DNA from: Enhydrobacter aerosaccus
GTDB lineage: Bacteria; Pseudomonadota; Alphaproteobacteria; Reyranellales; Reyranellaceae
NCBI RefSeq assembly: GCF_900167455.1
Contig: NZ_FUWJ01000001.1
Coordinates: forward strand, 1,426,001 to 1,490,000
Reading direction: 5' to 3'
DNA: 64,000 bases
Shown: positions 35,547-46,520 of the stretch, piece by piece
Numbering within the stretch: position 1 is the first letter of the stretch
How the letters are laid out: every line of letters begins with the position of its first letter
The notes under the pieces: model-generated
Seen by the model: only the letters and a program-made list of their open reading frames with translations
Told to the model about the DNA's origin: nothing
The model's database searches: none
Made by a program: the position numbers and the translations under genes

Positions 35547-35665
35547 TCAACGATCCCGTGTTGTTATGACGAAATCCTAGCAGCCCGGGCGAACCGTGCA
35601 ACAATCCTTGTGGACTTCCCGCTACCCAAGTTAGAGGACAGAGCGAATGAAACGGGGAGTGGACG

Positions 35666-36544
35666 ATGTTCAGGTCAGACCTATTCCAAGGGAAGCGGTT
35701 CCTGGTGACCGGAGGCGGTACCGGCCTGGGACGGATCATGATGGAGCGCTTTGTCGAGCTCGGCGCCGATTGCGTGATCTGTGGCCGGCGCGGGACCGTT
35801 CTCGAGCAGACCGCCAAGGAGGTCATGGCACGGCATCCGGGGCGCCGCGTCGAAACCCACGTCGTCGATATCCGGGTGGCAGCCGCGGTCGAGGAGATGG
35901 TCGATCGGATCTGGTCGATCGGGCCGCTGGACGGGCTGGTCAACAATGCCGCCGGCAACTTCATTGCCCAGACCAAGGACCTCAGCCCCCGCGCCTTTGA
36001 CGCAATTGCGAACATCGTGCTGCACGGCACCTTCTATACGACCAACGCGTGCGGCAAACGCTGGATTGCCGACAAGCGCAGCGCGAGCGTCATCAGCATC
36101 CTGACGACATGGGTCCGTACCGGCAGCCCGTTCGTCGTGCCGTCGGCCATGTCCAAGGCGGGCGTCGCCGTCATGACCCAGAGCCTAGCCGTCGAATGGG
36201 GACGCTACGGCATCCGGCTGAATGCCATTGCTCCTGGCCCCTTCCCGACGGAAGGCGCCTGGGCGCGGCTCAATCCTCTCAAGGAAGAGGACGACACCCG
36301 GTACAAGGCTCGCAATCCCATGGGGCGCGTCGGACGTCCCGATGAACTCGCCAACATGGCGGCCTTCCTGATGAGCGACGAGGTTGCCTATATCAACGGC
36401 GAGATCATCGCCATCGATGGTGGCATGGGCATCATGGGCAACGGCACCTTCTCGAACATGATGGCCTATGGCGAAGACGACTGGCGCCGCATCCGCGAAC
36501 AGATTCAGTCGACCAATGCAGCTGACAAGGCCAATCGGAGTTAG
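35666..36544 (+). CDS. 2,4-dienoyl-CoA reductase-like SDR (DECR type)
   Basis: NADPH-dependent SDR that most likely reduces 2,4-dienoyl-CoA esters in unsaturated fatty acid breakdown. The 292-residue product has cofactor text LVTGGGTGLGRIM at 13-25 and NNAAGNF. Instead of the classic YxxxK it reads SAMSK (Ser160 to Lys164) inside SPFVVPSAMSKAGV, the layout known from animal mitochondrial DECR1. The tail GRVGRPDELANMAAFLMSD and INGEIIAIDGG is also DECR-like. A GGGGAG ribosome site precedes the start. It stands alone, divergent from the cold-shock gene. Confidence 0.83.
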   Translation: MFRSDLFQGKRFLVTGGGTGLGRIMMERFVELGADCVICGRRGTVLEQTAKEVMARHPGRRVETHVVDIRVAAAVEEMVDRIWSIGPLDGLVNNAAGNFIAQTKDLSPRAFDAIANIVLHGTFYTTNACGKRWIADKRSASVISILTTWVRTGSPFVVPSAMSKAGVAVMTQSLAVEWGRYGIRLNAIAPGPFPTEGAWARLNPLKEEDDTRYKARNPMGRVGRPDELANMAAFLMSDEVAYINGEIIAIDGGMGIMGNGTFSNMMAYGEDDWRRIREQIQSTNAADKANRS

Positions 36545-36721
36545 CCTGGCTCATTGCGGCGAATTTGGAACAAACGATATGAACTGTGGCTTTTCGGCAT
36601 CAGTTCTGCGGAATCGGGCCAACGTCCCAACTAGACTGCTCGGTCACGCCTCAATTGAGCCAAACTGTGATGGTGGATTGAGCATCCAGTTGGTCGCCAA
36701 GGTTCGAGACGAGCCCCACTC
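36545..36721. other. Intergenic gap, no feature recognised
   Basis: A 177-base stretch that is less GC-rich than its neighbours. I see no gene, tRNA or strong hairpin. It probably holds the promoter of the exported PrcB-like protein gene that follows. Confidence 0.3.
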
Positions 36722-37330
36722 GTGTATTCCAGTGCCAAGTCGTTCCCGCAAATCTTTCGGCGCTCCGTGACGCGCCGGCCGAGCCGTCTTGGCATGTTGA
36801 TGGTCGCGATGCTCGTGACCTTCGCCACGGCCGCGTCGGCGCAGACGGTCCGTCAGTGGTCGGGCACCACTGCCATGACCCGCCAGCCCGAGCAGGTGCT
36901 CGCCTCCACCATGGCCGAATGGCGAAGCCTGTGGAGCCGGGTTGGAATGGCGGCCCCTGACATGTTCGAACCAGGCCGGATGAGTGCCGTTGGCATATTC
37001 CTCGGATTGCGCTCCGGTCCGGGCTATTCCGTGAATATTCTTTCAGCCAGTCGCCGTCGCGACCGCATCATGGTCGTGTTCGAGGAGCGGGCACCGGACG
37101 AAGTGATGATGGCAGAGCGCATGCCGGCGCCGCCGCCTCCCTCGCCGCGGCCGGTAGCGACCGGTCCTGCTTTTGCCGCCGGCGGCGCGAGCGCCTTCGC
37201 GCCGGGAAGCAGTTTGACCACGCCTGTCGTTCCGCCCCGGCCGTCCGGTCCGCCGACCTCGCCTTGGGCCATCGTGCTGATTAACCGTGTCGACCTGCCG
37301 ATAACGGTCGAACAGCGGCTGTTCCGCTAG
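36722..37330 (+). CDS. Exported hypothetical protein with a PrcB-like C-terminal-domain pattern
   Basis: A 202-residue product whose N-terminus has basic residues followed by MLMVAMLVTFATAASAQ, a convincing signal peptide. The middle part (STMAEWRSLWSRVG, then GIFLGLRSGPGYSVNILSA and RIMVVFEERAPDE) resembles the PrcB_C domain seen in exported bacterial proteins. A Pro/Ala-rich linker separates it from a short C-terminal strand (PWAIVLINRVDLPITVEQRL). The start is either GTG at 36722 or ATG at 36794. Function is unknown. Confidence 0.6.
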   Translation: MYSSAKSFPQIFRRSVTRRPSRLGMLMVAMLVTFATAASAQTVRQWSGTTAMTRQPEQVLASTMAEWRSLWSRVGMAAPDMFEPGRMSAVGIFLGLRSGPGYSVNILSASRRRDRIMVVFEERAPDEVMMAERMPAPPPPSPRPVATGPAFAAGGASAFAPGSSLTTPVVPPRPSGPPTSPWAIVLINRVDLPITVEQRLFR

Positions 37331-37352
37331 CTGTCGCCTCGCCGACCGGCAC

Positions 37353-39149
37353 TCAATGCGAGTGCCGGGGGATTCCCTTCGTCTCCGCGACGCGCTGAAA
37401 GTCGACCGCGAAGTCGAGGCACGCGCCAGTCGCCAGCTGACCGACGAACTTGCGCTGGAGTTCCTGCCAGGGCGTCTGGCTTTCCTTGATATCCGGCTTC
37501 CAGGCAGCCCGCCGCTTCTCGAGTTCGGCGTCGCCGATCATGATGTTCGCGGTGCGCTTGCCGATGTCGACGCGGACCCGGTCGCCGGTCTTGAGCAAGG
37601 CAAGACCGCCGCCCACGGCCGCTTCCGGTGACGCGTTCAGGATCGACGGGCTGGCTGATGTCCCGCTCTGCCGGCCATCGCCGACACACGGCAGCAGGAG
37701 CACCCCGCCCTTCACCAGCCGATCCGGCGGCAGCATGTTCACCACTTCGGCCGCACCCGGATAGCCAACCGGCCCGGTATTGCGGATGAACAGGATGCTG
37801 TTCTCGTCGATCGGCAGCTTCGGATCGTTGATTCGGTGATGGTAGTCTTCCGGCCCCTCGAAGACGATCGCGGTGCCCTCGAAGGCGTCCTTGTCGCCAG
37901 GCCGCTCGAGATATTTCTTGCGGAACTCCGGCGAGATCACGGAGGTCTTCATGATTGCCGAGTCGAACAAATTGCCTGACAGGACAGCAAAGCCTGCCTG
38001 ATTGAGCATCGGCTTGTCGTAGGCCTTGATGACGTCGCCGTCGGCCGGCGCGGCATTCTTCACATTCTCCGCCATCGTCTTGCCGGTGACCGTAAGCGCA
38101 TCACCGTGAATCTTCTTGTGGCGCAGCAACTCGGCCATCACCGACGGAACGCCGCCGGCGCGGTGAAACGCCTCGCCGAGATACTTCCCGGCCGGCATGC
38201 AGTTCACCAGCAGCGGGATGTCGTAGCCGATGTGGTCCCAGTCCTGATTGTCGAGCTTGACGCCGATGTGCCGTGCGATGGCATTGACGTGCGGCGGGCA
38301 GTTCGTCGAAGCACCGAGCGCGCTGGCGGCGACGATGGCGTTCTCGAATGCCTTGCGCGTGAGGATGTCCGACGGCTTCAGGTCTTCCCACACCATGTCG
38401 ACGATGCGCTTGCCGGTTTCGTAAGCGATCTGTCCGCGCTCGCGATAGGGTCCGGGGATGGCGGCGCAGCCCGGTAGAGACATGCCGAGCGCTTCGGCCA
38501 TGCTGTTCATCGACAGCGCCGTCCCCATGGTGTTGCAATGCCCGACGCTCGGCGCGCTCGAGGCCACCCACTCCAGGAACTTCTGCAGATCGATGCGCCC
38601 GGCCGCCAGTTCCTGGCGGGCATACCAGACGATCGTGCCCGAGCCGGCGAGGCCGCCGGCAAAATGGCCATCCAGCATCGGACCGCCTGACAGCACGATC
38701 GCAGGAATATTCACCGTCGCCGCGCCCATGATCATCGCCGGCGTGGTCTTGTCGCATCCCGTGGTGAGAACGACGCCGTCGAAGAAATAGCCGTAGAGGC
38801 ATTCGACCAGGCCCAGATAGGCAAGATTGCGATCGAGCGCCGCGGTCGGCCGCTTGCCGGTTTCCTGGATGGGATGCACCGGAAATTCGATCGGTATCCC
38901 GCCGGCATCGCGGATACCGTCCCGCACCCGCTCGGCCAGTTGGATATGATGGCGGTTGCAGGGAGAAAGATCGCTGCCGGTCTGGGCGATGCCGATGATC
39001 GGACGGCCGCTATGCAGTTCGGCCAGCGTCAGACCGAAATTCATGTACCGCTCGAGATAGAGCGCAGCCATCGTCGGATCGCCCGGCGCATCGAACCATT
39101 CGCGGCTGCGCAGGCGACGTTTGCCATTGCCCTTCTTGTCAGCGGCCAT
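37353..39149 (-). CDS. IlvD/Edd-family sugar-acid dehydratase (xylonate/arabinonate type)
   Basis: Fe-S dehydratase of 598 residues that removes water from a sugar acid to give a 2-keto-3-deoxy acid. Three cluster cysteines are seen: Cys64 (SPCNRH), Cys132 (TGCDKTTPA, with the metal-binding Asp and Lys pair) and Cys205 (GHCNTMG). Length and the early [20 protein letters not shown] text fit the pentonate/hexonate group (XylD, AraC-type) rather than IlvD. It is divergent from a KDG kinase gene, which suggests a hexonate such as gluconate or galactonate as well as a pentonate. The ATG at 39149 is used in preference to one 24 codons earlier. Confidence 0.85.
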   Translation of the reverse strand: MAADKKGNGKRRLRSREWFDAPGDPTMAALYLERYMNFGLTLAELHSGRPIIGIAQTGSDLSPCNRHHIQLAERVRDGIRDAGGIPIEFPVHPIQETGKRPTAALDRNLAYLGLVECLYGYFFDGVVLTTGCDKTTPAMIMGAATVNIPAIVLSGGPMLDGHFAGGLAGSGTIVWYARQELAAGRIDLQKFLEWVASSAPSVGHCNTMGTALSMNSMAEALGMSLPGCAAIPGPYRERGQIAYETGKRIVDMVWEDLKPSDILTRKAFENAIVAASALGASTNCPPHVNAIARHIGVKLDNQDWDHIGYDIPLLVNCMPAGKYLGEAFHRAGGVPSVMAELLRHKKIHGDALTVTGKTMAENVKNAAPADGDVIKAYDKPMLNQAGFAVLSGNLFDSAIMKTSVISPEFRKKYLERPGDKDAFEGTAIVFEGPEDYHHRINDPKLPIDENSILFIRNTGPVGYPGAAEVVNMLPPDRLVKGGVLLLPCVGDGRQSGTSASPSILNASPEAAVGGGLALLKTGDRVRVDIGKRTANIMIGDAELEKRRAAWKPDIKESQTPWQELQRKFVGQLATGACLDFAVDFQRVAETKGIPRHSH

Positions 39150-39245
39150 CGCATTCCTCCAATTCGTTTGCGCCAGCCTGCGAGATGGCGCCGGGGAAGT
39201 CCAGCGCTTCGCTTGAGCCAAGCGTCGCGGCGTGAGAAATGGGAA

Positions 39246-40175
39246 ATGATGACCGTCTCTCCCGATATCGTCTGCATTGGCGAACCGCTGATCGAATTCA
39301 ACCGGCCGCGCGATGGCGACGGCCGGACGTGGCTACAGGGGTTCGGTGGCGATTCGCAGAACGTGGCGATTGCTGCAGCGCGGCAGGGCGCTTCCGCCGG
39401 CTATCTCACCAGCCTTGGCCAGGACTGGATGGGCGATGCCTTTCTTGAGCTCTGGAAAGCCGAGGGCGTCGACGCCTCGCACGTGACCCGGCATCCGACC
39501 GCGCCGACCGGTGTGAGCTTCGTCACGCACACGGATGCGGGCCACAAGTTCGACTATCTGCGCAAGAACTCGGCGGCGTCGTTGATGCAGCCCGGCGACA
39601 TGCCCAAAGACTATGTCACGGGCGCGAAATACCTCCATGTCTCGGCCATCGGCCAGGCAATCAGCATCAGTGCGCGCGAGGCGATCGCTGCGGCGATGGA
39701 CATGGCGCAGGCTGCCGGCGTGAAGGTCTCCTACGACACCAACCTGCGTCTGCGCCTCTGGGATCTCGATCAGGCGCGCGAGGTGATCCACGCCACCTGC
39801 GCCCGCTGCAACGTGCTGCTTCCCAGCCTGGACGATTCGCAGCTCCTCACCGGTCTGCGGGATGCCGAGGCGATCGCGGACTTCTATCTGAAGCTCGGGG
39901 CGCCGCTTGTCGCCCTGAAGATGTCGAGTGAGGGTTGCCTCATCGTGACCGCGAACCAGCGCATCCACCTGCCCGGCCATCGGGTCACGCCGGTCGATGC
40001 CACGGGCGCCGGCGATACGTTCGACGGGGCATTTCTCGCGCGCTTGCTGGCCGGAGACGATCTCGAAGCCGCCGGTCGCTACGCCAATGTCGCCGCCGCG
40101 CTCTCGACCACCGGATACGGCGCCGTCACGCCAATCCCGCATCGGAAGGATGTGCTGGCCGTCCTGGGTGCCTGA
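39246..40175 (+). CDS. kdgK: 2-keto-3-deoxygluconate kinase (PfkB family)
   Basis: Phosphorylates 2-keto-3-deoxygluconate (KDG) to KDPG. The 309-residue protein has the KdgK-like start [12 protein letters not shown], the [15 protein letters not shown] substrate loop and the catalytic DATGAGD at 251-257. The start at 39246 is the first of two adjacent ATGs. It is divergent from the sugar-acid dehydratase, whose product would be its substrate, and an Eda aldolase for the next step lies at 44.1 kb. Assignment to KDG rather than another keto sugar acid is moderately firm. Confidence 0.83.
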   Translation: MMTVSPDIVCIGEPLIEFNRPRDGDGRTWLQGFGGDSQNVAIAAARQGASAGYLTSLGQDWMGDAFLELWKAEGVDASHVTRHPTAPTGVSFVTHTDAGHKFDYLRKNSAASLMQPGDMPKDYVTGAKYLHVSAIGQAISISAREAIAAAMDMAQAAGVKVSYDTNLRLRLWDLDQAREVIHATCARCNVLLPSLDDSQLLTGLRDAEAIADFYLKLGAPLVALKMSSEGCLIVTANQRIHLPGHRVTPVDATGAGDTFDGAFLARLLAGDDLEAAGRYANVAAALSTTGYGAVTPIPHRKDVLAVLGA

Positions 40176-40205
40176 TCGAGGCGGGTTCTCGGATGCCTAC
40201 CCGGG

Positions 40206-40847
40206 TTAGACGCCCGATGCCATGATCGTGGCGGCGACTCGCGCGATCCGCCGTGACATTGCCTTCGCGCTCTCTGCCTCGCCTTCCGCCTGGAGCCAGT
40301 GGATGACGAGCCACGTCATGCCGCCGGCAACAACGGTCGTGATGTCGGTCTTCGATGCACCACGCCGTTGCGCCGCTCGCTCGAGCACCTCCGGAAGAAG
40401 TCGTGCCGAGACGAATGCGACGAGCTTCTCGAAGAAGGCCGCGCTGACCGCTTCCTCCAGGACATGGCGGTAGAATGTCCGATGGGCGTGAAGATGGTCG
40501 AGCACCGGTCTGGCGTGGCGCTCGACACGTTCCTCGATCTCCTGGGGTGAAAGCCCGACACGATCCTCCGCCGGATCCGGCAAAGGAAAAGCCGTTGCCA
40601 GCCTCGCAAGGGCCGCCTGCTGGGCCGCCGCCGGAACGTCCGCGAAATGCTGGTAAAAGGTCGGCCGTGTGACCGCCGCCTTTTCGACGACCAGCGTGAT
40701 GGAAATCTCGTGCAGCGGCCGACGGTCGACAAGCTGGGTCACTGCCTCGATCAGCGTTTCGAGGCTGCGCTGGAAGCGTGGGTCGGCGGACTTGTCCTTC
40801 GTGCTCGCGCCGGAACGCGACCTCTTTACATTCGCAGTCGTCATCAT
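40206..40847 (-). CDS. TetR-family regulator, likely repressor of the P450 fusion
   Basis: A 213-residue TetR protein. The N-terminal helix-turn-helix is ISITLVVEKAAVTRPTFYQHF (residues about 45-65, first 20 of which fit the TetR signature), and the C-terminal ligand domain has no recognisable family. Its ATG lies two bases from a perfect palindrome, and the CYP102-like gene begins 74 bases away in the other direction. The layout recalls BM3R1, the fatty-acid-relieved repressor next to P450 BM3 in Bacillus megaterium, although the operators differ. The ligand is unknown. Confidence 0.85.
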   Translation of the reverse strand: MMTTANVKRSRSGASTKDKSADPRFQRSLETLIEAVTQLVDRRPLHEISITLVVEKAAVTRPTFYQHFADVPAAAQQAALARLATAFPLPDPAEDRVGLSPQEIEERVERHARPVLDHLHAHRTFYRHVLEEAVSAAFFEKLVAFVSARLLPEVLERAAQRRGASKTDITTVVAGGMTWLVIHWLQAEGEAESAKAMSRRIARVAATIMASGV

Positions 40848-40850
40848 TAT

Positions 40851-40864
40851 TTTACATTTGTAAA
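40851..40864. promoter_or_regulatory. Palindromic operator between TetR and P450 genes
   Basis: TTTACATTTGTAAA is a perfect inverted repeat, TTTACA and TGTAAA around TT. It begins four bases upstream of the tetR ATG in an AT-rich spot of a GC-rich window. The most economical reading is a binding site of the adjacent TetR protein that controls both genes. Confidence 0.65.
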
Positions 40865-40920
40865 TTACACAGCGAGAGCCCGGCGGTCAAGCTCGGGCGG
40901 CACATCCGAGGTATTGCTCC

Positions 40921-43900
40921 ATGGCGGCTAACGTCTCCATCCCCCAGCCTCCTGTGAAACCGATCATCGGCAACCTGGCCGAGGTCGACGGCGCCTGCCC
41001 TGTCCAGAGCTTCATGCGACTGGCTCGGACATACGGCCCGTTCTTCAAGCTCCGAATCCTGGACCGCGAGGTCTACTTCGCAAGCTCCCAGGAGCTGGTC
41101 AACGAACTGTGCGACGAAAGCCGCTTCGGCAAGCGCGTACACAAGTCGCTCACCGAGATCCGCAGCTTCGCCGGAGACGGCCTCTTTACGGCGCATAGCG
41201 ACGAGCCGAACTGGGCCAAGGCGCACCGCATCCTGATGCCGGCGTTCGGCCCCATCGGCATCCGCGGCATGTTCGACAAGATGCTCGATATCGCCGAGCA
41301 GATGTTCCTGCGTTGGGAACGATTCGGCCCCAATGCCGTGATCGATGTCGCCGATAACATGACCCGGCTCACGCTCGACACGATCGCCCTGTGCGCGTTC
41401 GATTACCGCTTCAACAGTTTCTACCAGGACGAGATGCATCCGTTCGTGGGCGCCATGGTCGGCGCCCTCCTCGAGGCGGGACAGCGCAGCCGGCGGCCGA
41501 AACTCGTCACCAGCCTGATGCTGTCCAAGGCCCGCGAGTTCCAGACCAATGTCGAACTCATGCAGTCTGTCGCCCGGCAACTGATCGCCGAGCGACGTCG
41601 GGATCCGAATGGACTGGAGAAGACCGACCTCCTGAACCTGATGCTGAACGGCGTCGACCCCGTCACCGGAGAGAAGCTGAGCGACGAGAACATCGGCTAT
41701 CAGATGATCACGTTCCTGATCGCCGGCCACGAGACGACCAGCGGCCTGCTCTCCTTCGCCACCTATCTCCTGCTCAAGAATCCGGAGGTTCTTCACAAAG
41801 CGCGCACCATCGTCGACGAGGTGCTGGGCAACGAGACGCCGCGCATCGAGCATCTGGCGCAGTTGCGCTACATCGAACAAATCCTGATGGAGAGCCTGCG
41901 GATCTGGCCGACGGCCGCCATATTCGCTGTCAAGCCGCTCGAGGACACGATCCTCGCCGGCAAATATCCGCTGACGACGAGAGACACGGTCATGATCCTG
42001 GAGCCCATGCTCCATCGTGACCCCAAGGTGTGGGGTGAGGATGCGGAGGCCTTTCGGCCGGAACGGTTCGCTCTGGAGAACGCGGAGAAATTGCCGCCGA
42101 ACGCGTGGAAGCCTTTCGGCAACGGTGCGCGCGCCTGTATCGGCCGGCCCTTCGCCATGCAGGAAGCCCAACTCGTCCTTTCGATGATGCTGCAGCGGTT
42201 CGAGTTCGTGTTGGACGATCCGGCCTATACGCTCAAGGTGCACGAGACCCTCACCATCAAGCCCGAGAATCTGCGCATCCGGGCACGGGCACGTCGTTCA
42301 TCCGGGTCGTTCGCGCGAAGCGTGGCCCTGACCCGGCCCGCGAAACCGCTGACGCCTCCTTCCACGGCCAGGCCCGCGGCCAACCTCGATACCAGCAGGC
42401 TGCTCGTGCTCTTCGGCAGCAACACGGGCTCGGCAGAGGCCTTCGCCAATCGCATCGCTAGCGAGGCACCGTCCTTCGGCTTTGCACCAACCGTTGCCGC
42501 CATGGACGACGTCGCCGGCAACCTTCCCCGCGATGCAGCCGTCATCGTGGTGACGGCGTCCTATGAAGGCCAGCCTCCGGACAACGCCCGCCAATTCATC
42601 TCCTATGTCGAAGGATTGCCTCAAGGCGCCCTCGACCGGGCGCGCTTCGCGGTGTTCGGATGCGGTAATCGGCAATGGGCCCGGACCTATCAGGCGATCC
42701 CCAAGCGTGTCGATGCAGCGCTGGCGAAGGCGGGAGCGACGCGGATCGCGGAACGCGGTGAAGCCGATTCCGGCGGCGACTTCTTCGGCGCTTTCGACGA
42801 ATGGTCGGCCGAGTTCTGGCCCCGCATGGCCAAGGCATTCGGCAAGGAAGCCTCTACGGCCGAGGGTTCCACCGGCATCCAGGTCGAGTTCGTGAAGGCC
42901 GGCCGCGAGAGCGCCTTGCGCCTTGGCGATCTGCAGCAAGGCATCGTCGTCGAGAACCGCGAACTCGTGGACATGACCGGCCCCACAGCGCGGTCGAAGC
43001 GGCATATCGAACTCGCCCTGCCCGACGGCATGACCTACCGGGCGGGTGACTATCTCACCGTGCTGGCGCGCAATCCCGACGAGGTGGTTCACCGCGTGCT
43101 GCGCCGGTTCGGCCTCGTTTCCGATACACTCGTCATCCTGAGCCGGACTTCCGCCAGCACCGGCCTGCCAACCGGCCACCCCGTCAGCTGCGGCGAGCTG
43201 CTGTCGAACTATGTCGAACTGTCCCAGCCGGCGACGCGGGCCCAGGTCGCGCTTCTCGCCGCGTCCACACGCTGCCCGCCGGAAAGGGCCGAACTGGAGG
43301 CGATGGCAGCCGACTACGACAAGCGCGTCCTCGAGAACCGCTGCAGCGTGATCGACCTGCTCGACCGCTTTCATGCCTGCGAACTGAGCTTCGGTCCGTA
43401 TCTCGACATGCTGCCGCCGATGCGTGCGCGGCAGTATTCGATCTCCTCTTCGCCGCTCTGGCGGCCGGACCATGCGACGCTGACGGTCGCCGTCGTGGAG
43501 GCGCCCGCTCTTTCAGGCATCGGCCAGTACAAGGGCGTGGCCTCGTCGTATCTGGCGCATCTGCGCCCAGGCGACCGCGTCCCTATTGCCGTCCGTCCCT
43601 CCAATGCCCGGTTCCATCCGCCGGCCGACCCCAAGGTCCCGATGATCATGATCTGCGCCGGATCGGGCATCGCTCCGTTCCGCGGGTTCCTGCAGGATCG
43701 CGGGGCGCAGAAAGCCGGCGGTCAGGAGGTCGGGCCAGCGCTGCTCTTCTTCGGCACCAACCACCCGGACGTCGACTACCTCTATCGCGATGAGCTAGCG
43801 CAATGGGAGCGCGATGGGATCGTCACGACCCTGCCCGCGTTCTCCGACCGGCCGGACGGCGAGGTCTTGTTCGTGCAGCACCGGGTGTGGGCAGAGCGTC

Positions 43901-44097
43901 GGCGCATCGCAGACCTTTTCCGGCAAGGCGCAACGGTGTTCGTCTGCGGCGACGGACGGAATATGGCTCCCGCTGTCCGCGCCACCCTCATCAAGATCTA
44001 TTGCGAGGCCACGAACGCCAGCGACTCAGAAGCTCAACAATGGGCCGATGTCGTCGAACGCGAACACGGTCGCTACGTCGCGGATGTGTTTGCGTAG
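40921..44097 (+). CDS. Self-sufficient cytochrome P450-NADPH reductase fusion, CYP102 (BM3-like)
   Basis: A 1058-residue fatty-acid-hydroxylase-type fusion. Residues 1 to about 465 are the haem domain: CDESRF, FAGDGLFT (the Phe equals BM3 Phe87 by alignment), the I-helix AGHETT at 268-273, ESLRIWPTA and PFGNGARACIG with haem Cys406. About 490-640 is a flavodoxin domain with FGSNTGSAEAFA for FMN. About 660-1058 is the FAD/NADPH reductase with RQYSISSSP and CAGSGIAPFRGFLQDR. Alignment to BM3 from memory is close over the haem domain. It likely performs NADPH-dependent subterminal hydroxylation of fatty acids in the cytoplasm; chain length is unknown. Confidence 0.95.
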   Translation: MAANVSIPQPPVKPIIGNLAEVDGACPVQSFMRLARTYGPFFKLRILDREVYFASSQELVNELCDESRFGKRVHKSLTEIRSFAGDGLFTAHSDEPNWAKAHRILMPAFGPIGIRGMFDKMLDIAEQMFLRWERFGPNAVIDVADNMTRLTLDTIALCAFDYRFNSFYQDEMHPFVGAMVGALLEAGQRSRRPKLVTSLMLSKAREFQTNVELMQSVARQLIAERRRDPNGLEKTDLLNLMLNGVDPVTGEKLSDENIGYQMITFLIAGHETTSGLLSFATYLLLKNPEVLHKARTIVDEVLGNETPRIEHLAQLRYIEQILMESLRIWPTAAIFAVKPLEDTILAGKYPLTTRDTVMILEPMLHRDPKVWGEDAEAFRPERFALENAEKLPPNAWKPFGNGARACIGRPFAMQEAQLVLSMMLQRFEFVLDDPAYTLKVHETLTIKPENLRIRARARRSSGSFARSVALTRPAKPLTPPSTARPAANLDTSRLLVLFGSNTGSAEAFANRIASEAPSFGFAPTVAAMDDVAGNLPRDAAVIVVTASYEGQPPDNARQFISYVEGLPQGALDRARFAVFGCGNRQWARTYQAIPKRVDAALAKAGATRIAERGEADSGGDFFGAFDEWSAEFWPRMAKAFGKEASTAEGSTGIQVEFVKAGRESALRLGDLQQGIVVENRELVDMTGPTARSKRHIELALPDGMTYRAGDYLTVLARNPDEVVHRVLRRFGLVSDTLVILSRTSASTGLPTGHPVSCGELLSNYVELSQPATRAQVALLAASTRCPPERAELEAMAADYDKRVLENRCSVIDLLDRFHACELSFGPYLDMLPPMRARQYSISSSPLWRPDHATLTVAVVEAPALSGIGQYKGVASSYLAHLRPGDRVPIAVRPSNARFHPPADPKVPMIMICAGSGIAPFRGFLQDRGAQKAGGQEVGPALLFFGTNHPDVDYLYRDELAQWERDGIVTTLPAFSDRPDGEVLFVQHRVWAERRRIADLFRQGATVFVCGDGRNMAPAVRATLIKIYCEATNASDSEAQQWADVVEREHGRYVADVFA

Positions 44098-44134
44098 TGG
44101 CCAGGCCGCGAGCGCGATCGGGGGAGCCGGCGCG

Positions 44135-44755
44135 CTACTTGAGGGCGGCGGCGGCTGACGCCAGCCGTTCGATCGTCGACCAATCGCCGCTCGCGACCGC
44201 CTTTCCGGGGGCGACCCAGGACCCACCGACGCACGCGACATTCGGCAAGGCAAGATAGGCGGGCGCGGTCTCCGCGCTGACGCCACCGGTGGGACAGAAG
44301 CGCAGGCCGGCCAACGGCGCGCCGACCGCTTTCAGCCAGCCGATGCCACCCGCCTGCTCGGCGGGAAAGAACTTCAACAACCGGAACCCCTGCGTCGAGA
44401 GCGTCATCGCCTCGGATACGGTCTGGACACCCGGCAGGAACGGAAAGTCCGCCGCACGCACCGCCGTAGCCAGTTCCTTGCTGCAGCCGGGGCTGACTCC
44501 AAAGCGAGCCCCTGCCTCGCGGGCTTGACCGAGCTGATGCGGATTCAGGATCGTGCCGGCGCCCACGACCGCTTCAGGCACCTCGCGCGCGATCGCCGCC
44601 AGCGACTCGAGCGCCGTGTCGGTCCGCAGGGTGATCTCCAGAACCGGTAATCCACCGCGAACCAGCGCCCGCGCCAGAGGCACCGCCTGAGCCACCGTCT
44701 CGACGGTGAGAACTGGAACGACCGGCGCCCGCGCCACGATGGCGGCGATGTCCAT
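44135..44755 (-). CDS. eda: KDPG/KHG aldolase
   Basis: Class I aldolase of 206 residues that splits 2-keto-3-deoxy-6-phosphogluconate to pyruvate and glyceraldehyde 3-phosphate. The Schiff-base residue is Lys128 in GFRLLKFFPAE; Glu40 and Arg44 in LEITLRT and the GAGTIL and SPG loops complete the active site. The ATG at 44755 has a better placed GGAG site than the one at 44770, which overlaps the SDR gene. It is the last gene of the ten-gene minus operon. It could also serve the kdgK/dehydratase pair 4 kb away. A 2-keto-3-deoxygalactonate specificity is not excluded. Confidence 0.9.
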   Translation of the reverse strand: MDIAAIVARAPVVPVLTVETVAQAVPLARALVRGGLPVLEITLRTDTALESLAAIAREVPEAVVGAGTILNPHQLGQAREAGARFGVSPGCSKELATAVRAADFPFLPGVQTVSEAMTLSTQGFRLLKFFPAEQAGGIGWLKAVGAPLAGLRFCPTGGVSAETAPAYLALPNVACVGGSWVAPGKAVASGDWSTIERLASAAAALK

Positions 44756-44757
44756 CT

Positions 44758-46504
<1,747 letters not shown>

Positions 46505-46520
46505 CTCAGCTCCAAGACAC

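Noticed and set aside
40852..42243. 463-residue open frame on the minus strand opposite the P450 haem domain
   Set aside because: It would read through the TetR/P450 promoter gap and operator, and the opposite frame has unmistakable CYP102 motifs.
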